A stretch of DNA of 64,000 bases, from assembly GCA_016290215.1 (NCBI GenBank), contig JAEETH010000014.1, forward strand, positions 1-64,000, read 5' to 3'. Positions 26,716 through 35,192 of the stretch are shown here, in pieces. Position 1 is the stretch's first letter. Each line of letters begins with the position of its first letter. The notes beneath the pieces are model-generated. The model did not search any database and had not been told where the DNA came from. It worked only from the letters and a program-made list of their open reading frames with translations. A program made the position numbers and the translations under genes. Source of the stretch: Bacteroidales bacterium (GTDB taxonomy: Bacteria > Bacteroidota > Bacteroidia > Bacteroidales > F082).

Positions 26716-26870
26716 GATTCCCAAGGGAAATCGAAGATTCAACGAAGTTAATGGAGTATGTGGTAGGGTTTAAAAAGCGGCGGCAAGCAGTGTCTACTGA
26801 GCGTAAACACCACAAGCCGCCGCATTAATACATTAGCCTTTAGCTCCATTCCCCGTCAAGGGAACCTCAA
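26716..26870. repeat. GCGGCGGC element, copy B2
   Basis: Left end TTCCC-AA-GGGAA joined to AAATCGAAGATTCAAC (26728-26743), core stem 26777-26823 with a 31-base loop, right end CCATTCCCCGTCAAGGGAA. The right end meets the stop codon of the gene at 26871 within about three bases. Confidence 0.85.
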
Positions 26871-27158
26871 TTATTCCTCTCTGCGCTTCTTTGCAACCAT
26901 GTAGGCTGCGCCGAGGCCGGCGAGCAGGACAATGCCGCTGCCGAGGGGAGCGTCAGCGTTGGTATTGCCACCGTGACCGGGCATACCAGGGGTGGAGAGG
27001 GGTGTGACTCCGCCATCCTTGCTGAAGTAGCTTCTGTCTTGATACACGGCATTACCGTTGTCGCCGCTGTTTTCGCGGTGGAACATGCTACCACCTTGTG
27101 CGAAACTCGTCATGGCTAAACCCAGGACGATTGCTGTTGTCATTATCAGTTTTTTCAT
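26871..27158 (-). CDS. Small secreted/membrane protein with C-terminal hydrophobic tail
   Basis: A 95-residue protein with a clear signal peptide (MKKLIMTTAIVLGLAMTSFA) and a polar middle rich in Gly, Asn and Asp. The C-terminus is PLGSGIVLLAGLGAAYMVAK followed by KRREE: a Pro/Gly-led hydrophobic helix and a basic end. This tail is common on short Bacteroidota proteins and resembles sorting or anchoring tails of the PEP-CTERM type in layout, though I cannot assign it to a named processing system. The gene is flanked on both sides by GCGGCGGC elements. It may be co-regulated with the large T9SS cargo downstream on the same strand. Function unknown. Confidence 0.7.
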   Translation of the reverse strand: MKKLIMTTAIVLGLAMTSFAQGGSMFHRENSGDNGNAVYQDRSYFSKDGGVTPLSTPGMPGHGGNTNADAPLGSGIVLLAGLGAAYMVAKKRREE

Positions 27159-27185
27159 AGCTATAATTGTTATTGAATTAATTTC

Positions 27186-27201
27186 GTTGAATCTTCGATT
27201 T
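27186..27201 (+). repeat. GTTGAATCTTCGATTT word, leader of the small protein gene
   Basis: One of four full copies of this 16-base word (others at 26728-26743 inverted, 45619-45634, 47487-47502), here 30 bases upstream of the start codon at 27158. Confidence 0.6.
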
Positions 27202-27221
27202 GTTTAACTGTTTAATTGTTT

Positions 27222-27357
27222 CGGAGTTTCCCTGCGGGAATGGAGTGTCATTGGTGAGTTTTAAAGGCGGCGGCCTCAGGTTTTTTATGGCTTGTGTTTC
27301 CTCAAGCCGCCGCATTACAAAATACGCCTCACTCCATTCCCCGCAAGGGGAATCTCA
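27222..27357. repeat. GCGGCGGC element, copy C
   Basis: Left end TTCCC-TGC-GGGAATGGAG, core stem around 27267-27313 with a 31-base loop, right end CCATTCCCCGCAAGGGGAAT. It abuts the stop codon (27358-27360) of the 1,512-residue protein gene. Confidence 0.88.
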
Positions 27358-30300
27358 TCATCTCACCACCACCTTTTGCACTTTCACGTCGTTTCCAGTC
27401 ACGAGGCGGAGCATGTAGACGCCGGCGGCTTGGTTGAGGTTGACTTCGGTGTTGCCGCTGATGGTTTCGGTGCTGAGCACGCGACCCATCACGTCGACGA
27501 CTTGCAGGGTAGCTTCACCCATGTTATCAATAGTCCAGCTGCTGCCGTTGAAGTAGGCGAAGTTGGACATCGTATTTTCTTCCACACCGTTGGTATTGAA
27601 CACCAAACGGAAGCGGTTGGCATAGTCGGTGGTGCGGGCTTCGAAGCTGTAGCTCGGGGTGGCGAGCAGGTTGACGTCGGCACCAGTCATGTTGTCGATG
27701 AGGTGGAGGTAGCTGGCTTCCACGTTCTCGGCTTCGATGCTGAGGGTATAGTTACCGTTTTCGGCGGCCTTGAAGCTGACGGGCATCTCACCGGCGTTGT
27801 TGCTGCGCACCACGGCGTAGTCTTGGTTGCCTTCGGTGATATAGAGCTTGGTGTTGTCAGCATTCAGCATGAACTTGGGCAGTGTGCGGCCTTCGCCAAA
27901 GCGGACCACAGCGCGGTCGATAATGCCACGACCCTTAGTGAGGTTAAGCACCAGTTTGGAATCTTCAGTCGGGCCTATTGCGGTACCACCGGCAACAGTG
28001 ATTTGCAGCTCCTCACGGTCATGTTCAGCGATGACGAAGATGCCTTGCATGGGGGCAATGGCACCGCTGCCTTGAATGAAGTCGCTACCATCAGAGTTCA
28101 TCACATAGAAGTCGCGGTTGTCGCTCAGCACAGCGGTCTCGCCGAAGGGGTTACCCACGAGGTTCCAGCCTGGGAAGTCGCCGCTTTCGCTCTTCGAAAG
28201 GGTGATAGGTTCGTTGTTGTAAGGAATACCTGTAAGCTGGAAGGTGTAGGTCTGATTTTCGGTAGTGGCCTTCTTGGCATAGAGGTAGCCCTTGCCAGGA
28301 ACGAGGTTGAAAGCAGCGGCTTCATAGTTACGCCATTCATCCGCTTGAGACTCGTCGAAGGAATAGAGGTCGAAATCGCCAGTGGTCATACCTGCAACGG
28401 TGGCAGGATCCACGTTGACGGGCGAAGCGATGAGGTTGTAGCCATCTTTGGTATTGTCGTTGGTATAGCCGTCGACGGTGAGGGTGTGGGTCTCAGTGGC
28501 AGGCTCCTCCCCAACTTTCTTGTAGAGTTGGATGGCCTTTTGGCCCGTGTATGACGAGCTCTTGAAGTAGCGGAAGCGGTCTTGACCTGAGGTAGCATTA
28601 TATCTCAAATAAGCGCCACCAGATGCTACAACAACAGCATTACCATTATCGTCAATCGAAATCGTATTCGTATATGCTTCCGTTGCACTTGTATTCATTC
28701 CGTTTGAATCCCCAGTTCTGCCGATATAATATCCGCTTGCACTCTTGATAGTACCTACGGTCATATCGATTGTGAATTCTGCTGCAGTAGTAATATTATC
28801 AACGTCAATTTCGCTATCGTTGATGGTCACTTCGATTGTATTGCTTGCTGCATCCAAAGTCTCCAAACTACCGTCAAAAGCGACAGAACCTTCTTCATAG
28901 ACAATAAGGTATTGACCACTGGTAAGATCAGCTGTAGAGGTCACTTTGACGTACTTGTCACCTGTGACAGGGGCCACAGGAGCGGCTTGGCTGATGGTGA
29001 CGAGGTTGGAATAGACCAAGTTGGTTTCGTCATCCATAGCGTAAACCTTGAAGTAAGCTGTGCGGGCATCAGGGCCCTCGTTTTCCACCATATAGTACGA
29101 AACCACATAGCCTTCACCAATTTCAGGGTCTTGTTCGGCCACCAGAACCTCAATCCAGTCAGGTTCTTCGCTCAGTTCTTCACCGTTGGCATCGCAGAAC
29201 TGAATATCGAAATCGGTCATGTCAGTAATGGTCAGGTTTTCGTAGGTGAGATCCAAAGTGCCGTCGTGTTCTTCGGCATCCACGTTGACTTCATCAGGAT
29301 TAACAGCGATGGAAGCCTCGTTGGAAACAACAGCAATCGAGATAGGACCGACGCCGACATTAGAACCCTTGGTGAAGAGCATTCTCACGTAACGAACGTT
29401 AGCAGCAAAAGCATTGGTGGTTTCAAGAGTCAACACATCGTTTTGAGCGCCGCTGATGGTCAGCTCTTCAACATCGGTGAAGGTTTCGCCGTCGGCAGAT
29501 CCTTGGATAGTGATGGTGGAGGTGCTAGCACCGCCAATCATCTTCACACCAATGGTGACCTTGCCAGGTTGCTCGTTGGTTTTCACTTGAATATAGTCGC
29601 CAGTGCCATCAAACTTGATAAGATAAGGAGCGTTGTTTGATCCATAATCGCTACCCAAACCATGTGCTGTGACACCGTTGAGAGCCAAGAAATCAGCACT
29701 TGCACCACCTTCCCATTCAAACGGCAGTGTGGCATAATCAACCACATATTGAGCTTGGTTGACAGTGACAATGGCAGAAACTTCTTCCAATTCATCATCG
29801 TAGGTATAAACCTTCACGTAAGCAGTGCGCGCTGCGCCGTCATTGGCTTCGATGATGTAAGAGAGTGTGTAAGCCTCATTTTCTTCATTGATTTCAGCAT
29901 CAATCCAGTCGCCAGGATAATCAGGATCAGTATCTTCGAGTTCGTTGCCATTGGCGTCGCAGAAATAGTAATCGAAGCTGATGAACTCTTCGATGTTTTC
30001 ATAGGTCAGAGCCAAGGTGCCTTCTGCACCAGCAAAGGGAGCATTGATCGTGTTGGGGGTGACGGTGACTGAAGGATCAGTGTCTTGAGGACGCACCAAG
30101 GAAACGAGTTCATTGTCGGCGGCAAACTCATAAGTACTATTATACTTGGTCAGATTACCATAAATCACAACAACATCTCCTACTTGAATGTCATCAATGG
30201 ATGAGAAGTCAGCTCCATTAATGCCTTTCCCATGGAAAGCTTCAAGTTGATCGCCAGTGGTTGAGCCATCAGCCGAAATATAATAAGTGATGTAGTGATT

Positions 30301-31896
30301 GTTTTCACTATAATAATCCACATTCGAAACAATACCCGTAGCATAGACGCCCGTCATATTACCGTTGTTATCGATAGCATAAATGGCTTGTGCCACAGTG
30401 TAAGGATTGTTCTGAGTGCCAGGAGCATTGCTGTCTGTAACAGTAAGTTCGTATGTACCCGTGGAAGGTCTGTACTCATCTTCAACACCTGCATAATTAG
30501 CGGTGATGGTGGTGGTACCAACGGCAACGAGAGTGACTTCGCCGTTAGCATCGATGGTGGCAACGCCAGTGTTGCTCGAAGACCAAGTAACGGTGGCACC
30601 GCTGATAGGAGCACCTTCAGCACTTACCGTAGCGGTAAGTGTGCCGGCGGTAGTGCCTTGGTAAATATCGTTATTGAAGTTAGCGGGAACATTGATGGTG
30701 GTGGTGGTGGCAACGGCGGGATTGTCTATAGTTTCATAGGCATAAGAAATGTTGTAGCACTTGACACCTCCAGCGGTTGGAGTAACAATAACTGTCAATG
30801 TTGTTCCAATTTGAGCGGAAGAACTACTAACCGTAACATCAGCGGCTCCATTGAGAGTACCAGAACCAACTTGAGTGTCATCAACTTTTAGAACAACCGA
30901 TGCGCGAGTGGCGCTGAATCCCCCAAACATGGCCGAAAAATCAGTCACATTCACTTCTTCATCGAGAGTTGTAGTAAAGGTGATGCTAGTGGCCGGGCTA
31001 TTACCCGAGCCAACCTGATAATAACCAGAATTTGAAGTGAAGCTATTTGTACCCACTGTTGTTATTGTCCAAGTATTGCCTAAATCATCCTCACCTGTGA
31101 CAGATTGGCTATTAATTGCCGTGCAACTTGATTGATTGCTGAAACAAATAGTGCCTTCACCATATGTACCATCTGATTCCCATTGTGCAACGAAAGTCAC
31201 ATTTGAATTCACGGTATAAGAGTCACCCGGATCGTATGTAGTTGCGCCGTAAGTCCAGCCTACAAAATTATAATGCGGTCTGCTGGGTGCACTTGCCAAA
31301 GTAATTGATGTGCCAGGTGCAATACCTGATACGTTTTCAGGGCAATCGGTTTCTCCACCATTACAGTCGTAATTCACCGTGAACGTTGTTGAAGCAGTTG
31401 TATTGTACACAATTGTCACATCATCAACATACCTGACTGCAGTTGTATTGTTGCAAATGAACCTAACGTAATAAGCAGTGTTTCCATCAAATGTTTTAGT
31501 CACAGTTTTATATGTGCCATTATTAAAGGAACCCATTGTTTGATTATCAACAGTATTCCAAGTTTCGCCGTCAGTAGATGTCTGAATGTTAACACTATAG
31601 TTACTGTTGTTTGACGTACGTTTAAATGCGTATGAAAACGATGTAACATTTACTTTGTCATTGTACTGTACAGTAGTAGTGTTTGTGCTGATTTTTCCAG
31701 CATAAGTTCCAGTATTCCCCTGTCCACTAGTTTTGGTAATAGCAGATGAAATAGTCCATTGACTTGCATCATCAGCGTCTTCCCATCCGTATGAAGCCGT
31801 GATACTTTCTCTACTTTGTCCCCACATCCCCATAGGCACTGCGAGGAACGTAAGCAGCGCGAGGGCTGCGGTCAGGATTGAAAATCTCCTTTTCAT
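27358..31896 (-). CDS. Multidomain T9SS cargo with InlB-like, Big2-like and BACON-like domains
   Basis: 1,512 residues. After a signal peptide (to about residue 27) come a jelly-roll-like region, an InlB/Listeria-Bacteroides repeat (about 172-240, NYDCNGG ... NFVGWTYG ... FVAQWE), a second jelly-roll-like region, a Big2-like domain (about 390-490, TVTWSSSNTGVATIDANGEV), an OB-like domain (about 495-610), repeated BACON-like modules (VTPNTINAPFAG; AVNPDEVNVDAEEHDG type) separated by a discoidin-like region, and a C-terminal block ending in a T9SS sorting domain (VVDVMGRVLS, then AAGVYMLRLV). The architecture suits a secreted or surface-bound carbohydrate or protein binder; no catalytic domain is recognised. 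Residues about 1190-1440 resemble the 607-residue protein at 58.5-60.3 kb. Confidence 0.88.
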   Translation of the reverse strand: MKRRFSILTAALALLTFLAVPMGMWGQSRESITASYGWEDADDASQWTISSAITKTSGQGNTGTYAGKISTNTTTVQYNDKVNVTSFSYAFKRTSNNSNYSVNIQTSTDGETWNTVDNQTMGSFNNGTYKTVTKTFDGNTAYYVRFICNNTTAVRYVDDVTIVYNTTASTTFTVNYDCNGGETDCPENVSGIAPGTSITLASAPSRPHYNFVGWTYGATTYDPGDSYTVNSNVTFVAQWESDGTYGEGTICFSNQSSCTAINSQSVTGEDDLGNTWTITTVGTNSFTSNSGYYQVGSGNSPATSITFTTTLDEEVNVTDFSAMFGGFSATRASVVLKVDDTQVGSGTLNGAADVTVSSSSAQIGTTLTVIVTPTAGGVKCYNISYAYETIDNPAVATTTTINVPANFNNDIYQGTTAGTLTATVSAEGAPISGATVTWSSSNTGVATIDANGEVTLVAVGTTTITANYAGVEDEYRPSTGTYELTVTDSNAPGTQNNPYTVAQAIYAIDNNGNMTGVYATGIVSNVDYYSENNHYITYYISADGSTTGDQLEAFHGKGINGADFSSIDDIQVGDVVVIYGNLTKYNSTYEFAADNELVSLVRPQDTDPSVTVTPNTINAPFAGAEGTLALTYENIEEFISFDYYFCDANGNELEDTDPDYPGDWIDAEINEENEAYTLSYIIEANDGAARTAYVKVYTYDDELEEVSAIVTVNQAQYVVDYATLPFEWEGGASADFLALNGVTAHGLGSDYGSNNAPYLIKFDGTGDYIQVKTNEQPGKVTIGVKMIGGASTSTITIQGSADGETFTDVEELTISGAQNDVLTLETTNAFAANVRYVRMLFTKGSNVGVGPISIAVVSNEASIAVNPDEVNVDAEEHDGTLDLTYENLTITDMTDFDIQFCDANGEELSEEPDWIEVLVAEQDPEIGEGYVVSYYMVENEGPDARTAYFKVYAMDDETNLVYSNLVTISQAAPVAPVTGDKYVKVTSTADLTSGQYLIVYEEGSVAFDGSLETLDAASNTIEVTINDSEIDVDNITTAAEFTIDMTVGTIKSASGYYIGRTGDSNGMNTSATEAYTNTISIDDNGNAVVVASGGAYLRYNATSGQDRFRYFKSSSYTGQKAIQLYKKVGEEPATETHTLTVDGYTNDNTKDGYNLIASPVNVDPATVAGMTTGDFDLYSFDESQADEWRNYEAAAFNLVPGKGYLYAKKATTENQTYTFQLTGIPYNNEPITLSKSESGDFPGWNLVGNPFGETAVLSDNRDFYVMNSDGSDFIQGSGAIAPMQGIFVIAEHDREELQITVAGGTAIGPTEDSKLVLNLTKGRGIIDRAVVRFGEGRTLPKFMLNADNTKLYITEGNQDYAVVRSNNAGEMPVSFKAAENGNYTLSIEAENVEASYLHLIDNMTGADVNLLATPSYSFEARTTDYANRFRLVFNTNGVEENTMSNFAYFNGSSWTIDNMGEATLQVVDVMGRVLSTETISGNTEVNLNQAAGVYMLRLVTGNDVKVQKVVVR

Positions 31897-31948
31897 TTTG
31901 TTTGTTGTTGTTTTAGGTTGTTTGTATTTAATTGATTCAAAATTTAAA

Positions 31949-32000
31949 ATTCAAAGATTCAAAGATTCAAAGATTCAAAGATTCAAAGATTCAAAGATTC
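31949..32000. repeat. (ATTCAAAG) tandem array, 6.5 units
   Basis: The eight-base unit ATTCAAAG is repeated perfectly six and a half times. It lies in the probable leader of the T9SS cargo gene. Related, less regular ATTCAAAA/GATTCAAAG runs occur at 48027-48085 and 51176-51240. Confidence 0.9.
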
Positions 32001-32068
32001 CGACGGGGGGATTTGTGAGGTTTTTCGCATCATTTTCAGCCGCCCGAAAAGGCCTCTCTTTGATGCTG

Positions 32069-32076
32069 CAAAAGTA
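32069..32076 (-). promoter_or_regulatory. -7 box for the 1,512-residue T9SS cargo
   Basis: TACTTTTG on the minus strand, about 170 bases upstream of the start codon at 31896. The long leader would include the ATTCAAAG array. Confidence 0.5.
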
Positions 32077-32241
32077 CGAAAAAAATCCGATAGAAAAAAC
32101 AGGAAATTTCGATTAATTTTGGATTATTTTTCGGCGGGAAAAAAGGTGTTTTTTTGAGTTTTTGGGAACCTATAAAACGGCTTTGCCGCAAACATTTTTT
32201 CGGTCACAATCTGTTACCACAAAAAGGTATTGTATTGGGTT

Positions 32242-32568
32242 TCAATTGGAAGCCTCAAAACGGTCGTTGCTCTTCAGTAGTATGGGATTTTGTCGGCAAT
32301 CCCAAACCATTAAAATGGAACAGACATTATTTTCGTAAAGGTAAATCAATTTGTACGTGTGTAGTACAAGAACGTAACGGTAGTTTCTGTTGAGTTGTTC
32401 AAGATAAGGTTCTTTGGGACCCATCTCGGGCATCTGCTTCAAGCGTTCGCCAGCTTTAAGCAGTTCCTCTGAATAAGTCATCGCCACCTTAAGAGACAAC
32501 GTGCTATAATAACGGAAAATTTCTTCCAAATCTTGCCGTGCCTCTTTTGACCAAATCAATTGTACCAT
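32242..32568 (-). CDS. RelE/ParE-superfamily toxin
   Basis: The 108-residue protein begins with the typical ParE/RelE strand-helix pattern (LIWSKEARQDLEEIFRYYS) and ends with the strand segment YRYVLVLHTYKLIYLYENN and VWDCRQNP. Family members are type II toxins that cut ribosome-bound mRNA (RelE) or poison gyrase (ParE); which target applies cannot be told from sequence. Its ATG lies inside the last codons of the upstream gene (13-base overlap), the usual antitoxin-toxin coupling. The pair sits just downstream of a tRNA gene on the same strand. Confidence 0.88.
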   Translation of the reverse strand: MVQLIWSKEARQDLEEIFRYYSTLSLKVAMTYSEELLKAGERLKQMPEMGPKEPYLEQLNRNYRYVLVLHTYKLIYLYENNVCSILMVWDCRQNPILLKSNDRFEASN

Positions 32569-32804
32569 GAACGAACTATCTTTTCAAACTCTTCATGAGA
32601 CATAAGGTCTCTGCCTGCGTCAACATCGGCAGTGGCCTTAATAACGCGTTGTATTGCTTCCTCAACCGTGTATTGGCACGGAGGAGGCATGTCCTTGCTG
32701 CGGTTTTGAATCGGCACTGCCTGCGCAGCACTGCTCACATAAGCAACAGCTGGTTCGCTTGCCATTGTCACGGGAGCGCCGTCATCATACTCTACTTTGC
32801 TCAT
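32556..32804 (-). CDS. Probable antitoxin of the RelE/ParE pair
   Basis: An 82-residue protein from ATG 32804. The ORF is open nine codons further upstream, but that extension overlaps the -7 box. The N-terminal half is Ala/Pro-rich and looks disordered; the C-terminal half (YTVEEAIQRVIKATADVDAG, SHEEFEKIVRSWYN) is helical and could wrap the toxin. No known DNA-binding fold is recognised. The call rests on size, order and the 13-base overlap with the toxin gene. Start is supported by the promoter position. Confidence 0.72.
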   Translation of the reverse strand: MSKVEYDDGAPVTMASEPAVAYVSSAAQAVPIQNRSKDMPPPCQYTVEEAIQRVIKATADVDAGRDLMSHEEFEKIVRSWYN

Positions 32805-32828
32805 TGTTTTTCCATGTTTTATATGCCG

Positions 32829-32836
32829 CAAAAATA
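32829..32836 (-). promoter_or_regulatory. -7 box of the toxin-antitoxin operon
   Basis: TATTTTTG on the minus strand, 24 bases before the antitoxin ATG at 32804. Confidence 0.55.
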
Positions 32837-32868
32837 AACAATATTTCCAAAATGGAAGCTTTTACCAC

Positions 32869-32901
32869 AAAAAAGGCGACACACTCCGAGTGCATCGCCT
32901 T
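32869..32901 (-). terminator. Terminator of the CAU tRNA
   Basis: Read on the minus strand, AAGGCGA and TCGCCTT pair around an inner CACTCGGAGTG hairpin and are followed by a T run, starting nine bases after the tRNA 3' end. Confidence 0.75.
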
Positions 32902-32909
32902 CAAGGTCG

Positions 32910-32983
32910 TGGTCCCACTAGGGCTTGAACCTAGGACCTACTGATTATGAGTCAGTTGCTCTAACCAACTGCGCTATGGGACC
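32910..32983 (-). tRNA. tRNA with CAU anticodon (elongator Met or Ile2)
   Basis: A 74-base cloverleaf: acceptor GGTCCCA/TGGGACC with discriminator A, D arm GCGC...GAGC-like, anticodon stem ACTGA/TCAGT enclosing CTCATAA, and T arm with GGTTCAAGC. The anticodon is CAU. The acceptor pairs fully from position 1 and the anticodon stem lacks three G-C pairs, so it is not the initiator; lysidine-modified Ile2 and elongator Met cannot be separated with confidence by eye. CCA is not encoded. Confidence 0.93.
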
Positions 32984-33084
32984 GCAAAAAAACACTTCCA
33001 AATGCAGATTTCTGCCTTTTTTCTTGCTTTTTGCGCTGCAAATTTACAACTTTGCACCGAATTACACGGCAATTTTTCGCAAAA

Positions 33085-33732
33085 ATGAACACAAAAATCA
33101 AAAACATCATCTTCGACCTTGGCGGCGTCATCCTCGACATCGACGAAACCGTCGTTTACAAAGAGCTCGAAAAACTTGGCATCAGCACTTCAGAACTCGC
33201 TCATTCCAAGGACTTTATCGACATCATGAGCAAGTTCGACACAGGCATCTACACCGCCCCCACTTTCCGCCGCAAGATGAAAGCCCTCATTGGCCAAGAG
33301 AAGATGACCGACCAGCGCTTCGACGCCATCTGGAACGCCATGCTGTTGGACATCCCCCGCGAACGCATCGAAGCCATCGAGAAGGTGAAGAAACACTATA
33401 AGATCTTCCTGATGAGCAACACCAACGAAATCCATTACGACCTCTACGTCAGGGACTTGCAGCTGCGCTTCGGCTACAAGGAGTTTGACGCGCTGTTCCA
33501 CAAGTCGTACTTCTCCTTCGCCGAACACCTTGAAAAGCCCGACCCGCGCTTCTTCGAGCTCATCCTCGACCACGAAGGCCTGCAACCCGAAGAGACCCTG
33601 TTCATCGACGACACGGCCAAGAACATCCAAGTCGCCCAGTCGTTAGGCATCCGCACGTATCATATCAGCAGGGAGGAATTGGTGAGGAATTTGTTTGAGA
33701 ATGGGGTTTTGAAGGAGGGGGTGGTTGAATGA
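33085..33732 (+). CDS. HAD-family phosphatase (subfamily IA, YihX-like)
   Basis: 215 residues from ATG 33085. Motif I is NIIFDLGGVILDID, with nucleophile Asp followed by Leu-Gly-Gly as in YihX-type sugar phosphatases and related HAD-IA members; motif II is FLMSNTNEIH; the conserved Lys lies in AEHLEKPDPRFF; motif III is LFIDDTAKNIQVA. A helical cap lies between motifs I and II. Substrate cannot be predicted; small phosphorylated sugars or nucleotides are usual. Its promoter is probably CAACTTTG near 33050. The stop codon is directly followed by a GCGGCGGC repeat fragment. Confidence 0.92.
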   Translation: MNTKIKNIIFDLGGVILDIDETVVYKELEKLGISTSELAHSKDFIDIMSKFDTGIYTAPTFRRKMKALIGQEKMTDQRFDAIWNAMLLDIPRERIEAIEKVKKHYKIFLMSNTNEIHYDLYVRDLQLRFGYKEFDALFHKSYFSFAEHLEKPDPRFFELILDHEGLQPEETLFIDDTAKNIQVAQSLGIRTYHISREELVRNLFENGVLKEGVVE

Positions 33733-34211
33733 GATTCCTTGCGGGAATGGAATATATTGCATTGGTTTAAAGGCAGCGGCAGGAGGTTCCCTACGGGAAT
33801 GGAATATTAAGCCTTTATTAATATGCGGCGGCAGGAAGATCCTACAAATCGCAAGTGCAACAAGCCGCCGCTCCATTAGAACACGACACTATTCCATTCC
33901 CGAAGGGAATCTTTATTAAACAGCTACAACTGGAGGTTCCCTGCGGGAATGGAATGTCAAGCCTATCTTAATACGCGGCGGCAGGAAGAACCTACAAATC
34001 GCAAGTGCCACAATCCACCGCTCCATTAGAACACAGCATTACCCCATTCCCGTAGGGAATCTTTATCAAACAGCTACAGCTGGAGGTTCCCTTCGGGTAT
34101 GGAGTTTTGGTTTTTTTGTAAACAGCGGCGGCAAATGGTGTCTGATAGTTATAGTCACCTTAAGCCGCCGCCATTATAGTTTCCACAACTCTTCCATTCC
34201 CGTAGGGAATC
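33733..34211. repeat. 150-bp tandem GCGGCGGC elements, downstream-side cluster (3 copies plus fragment)
   Basis: A left-half fragment begins at 33733 immediately after the HAD stop, followed by copies starting at about 33783 (D), 33932 (E) and 34083 (F), a period of 149-151 bp. Units are joined by a conserved spacer containing TTTATYAAACAGCTACARCTG. Copy E has a damaged right core arm (AATCCACCGC). The last right end touches the stop codon of the GIY-YIG gene at 34212. The 479 bases hold no gene. Confidence 0.92.
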
Positions 34212-34571
34212 TTATTGGTTTTTCATCAAGTCCTCCATGACCTGTTTTACTTTTTCACTCCAAGGTGTTTTATCATATACAAATCCTTTTTCAGTCACCA
34301 ATTCTTTCCATTCTGGATTCTTCTTTTCAATCATCTCTATTTTTGCTTTTCGAGACAATCCTTTTATTCGGTTTTCTTCGTCAATGGCAGATTGATAACT
34401 AGTGAATTCTTCAAAATAAACACAATACTCACAGTTATATTTGTCCGTGAAAGAACCTTTATAATGATGGTTTTTATGCTCACCGACCCTACGTACCAAA
34501 TCATTTGTGCATCCTGTATATAAAACGGTATGCCCTTTATTTGTCATAATATATGTGTAAGCGAATTTCAT
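34212..34571 (-). CDS. Single-domain GIY-YIG endonuclease-like protein
   Basis: 119 residues from ATG 34571; a TTG two codons upstream is less likely. Residues 3-90 form a GIY-YIG domain: YTYIMTNKGHTVLYTGCTND supplies the GIY (YTYI) and YIG (YTG) strands, LVRRVGEHKN the conserved Arg, and the later DEENRIKGL the Glu of the active site. A basic helical C-terminus follows. Small proteins of this group are structure-specific or uncharacterised nucleases and are frequent in Bacteroidota. The gene is isolated inside a run of 150-bp palindromic elements: three and a half copies on its 3' side, four on its 5' side. Its promoter lies between the gene and the 5' cluster. A role in the life cycle of these repeats is conjecture. 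Confidence 0.9.
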   Translation of the reverse strand: MKFAYTYIMTNKGHTVLYTGCTNDLVRRVGEHKNHHYKGSFTDKYNCEYCVYFEEFTSYQSAIDEENRIKGLSRKAKIEMIEKKNPEWKELVTEKGFVYDKTPWSEKVKQVMEDLMKNQ

Positions 34572-34592
34572 AGTCAACAGGTTTTAATGCTA

Positions 34593-34600
34593 CAAAAATA
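34593..34600 (-). promoter_or_regulatory. -7 box of the GIY-YIG gene
   Basis: TATTTTTG on the minus strand, 21 bases upstream of ATG 34571, in the 38-base gap between the gene and repeat copy G. Confidence 0.55.
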
Positions 34601-34609
34601 GTAAAAATG

Positions 34610-35190
34610 GGGTTCCCTGCGGGAATGGAGTGGAGTGTAATACTATCTAAATGCGGCGGCAGAGGAAACTTGCTAATTGTTTGACACTTGAAGCCGCCGC
34701 AGAATAACACAACTGCAATCTCCATTCCCGTAGGGAATCTTTATCAAACAGCTACAGCTGGAGGTTCCCTGCGGGAATGGAATGACAAGCCTATTTTAAT
34801 ACGCGGCGGCAGGAAGAACCTAAAAATCGTAAGTGCTACAAGCCGCCGCTCCATTAGAACACGACACTACTCCATTCCCGAAGGGAAACTTTATTAAACA
34901 GCTACAACAAGAGGTTCCCTGCGGGAATGGAATGACAAGCCTATTTTAATACGCGGCGGCAGGAAGAACCTAAAAATCGTAAGTGCCACAAGCCGCCGCT
35001 CCATTAGACCACGACACTACTCCATTCCCGTAGGGAATCTTTATCAAACAGCTACAGCTGGAGGTTCCCTGCGGGAATGGAATGACAAGCCTATTTTAAT
35101 ACGCGGCGGCAGGAAGAACCTAAAAATCGCAAGTGCCACAAGCCGCCGCTCCATTAGACCACTGCATTACTCCATTCCCGAAGGGAAACT
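34610..35190. repeat. 150-bp tandem GCGGCGGC elements, upstream-side cluster (4 copies)
   Basis: Copies G (34610), H (34761), I (34911) and J (35061) repeat with a period of exactly 150 bp from H to J. H, I and J are almost identical, including the central loop, whereas G has a different 32-base loop. Spacers again contain AAACAGCTACA. The cluster fills the space between the GIY-YIG promoter and the dusB 3' end; no gene lies in this stretch of more than 600 bases. Confidence 0.93.
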
Positions 35191-35192
35191 AT

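Larger units (their letters stand above)
31897..32241. other. 345-base intergenic region with promoter and word repeat
   Basis: Contains the ATTCAAAG array and the -7 box of the 1,512-residue protein gene. From about 32,100 to 32,241 I see only AT-rich sequence without a convincing gene or structure. Confidence 0.6.

Noticed and set aside
27292..28554. 420-codon plus-strand frame opposite the 1,512-residue gene
   Set aside because: Antisense to a gene with clear signal peptide and sorting domain; its translation shows no family features and follows codon bias of the other strand.
33733..35190. CRISPR array
   Set aside because: Periodicity is 150 bp with palindromic 130-bp units and near-identical spacers; there are no 20-40 base unique spacers and no cas genes.
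33733..35190. Insertion sequence remnants
   Set aside because: No transposase frame or target duplications could be identified; units have no coding capacity and the only gene is a GIY-YIG protein.
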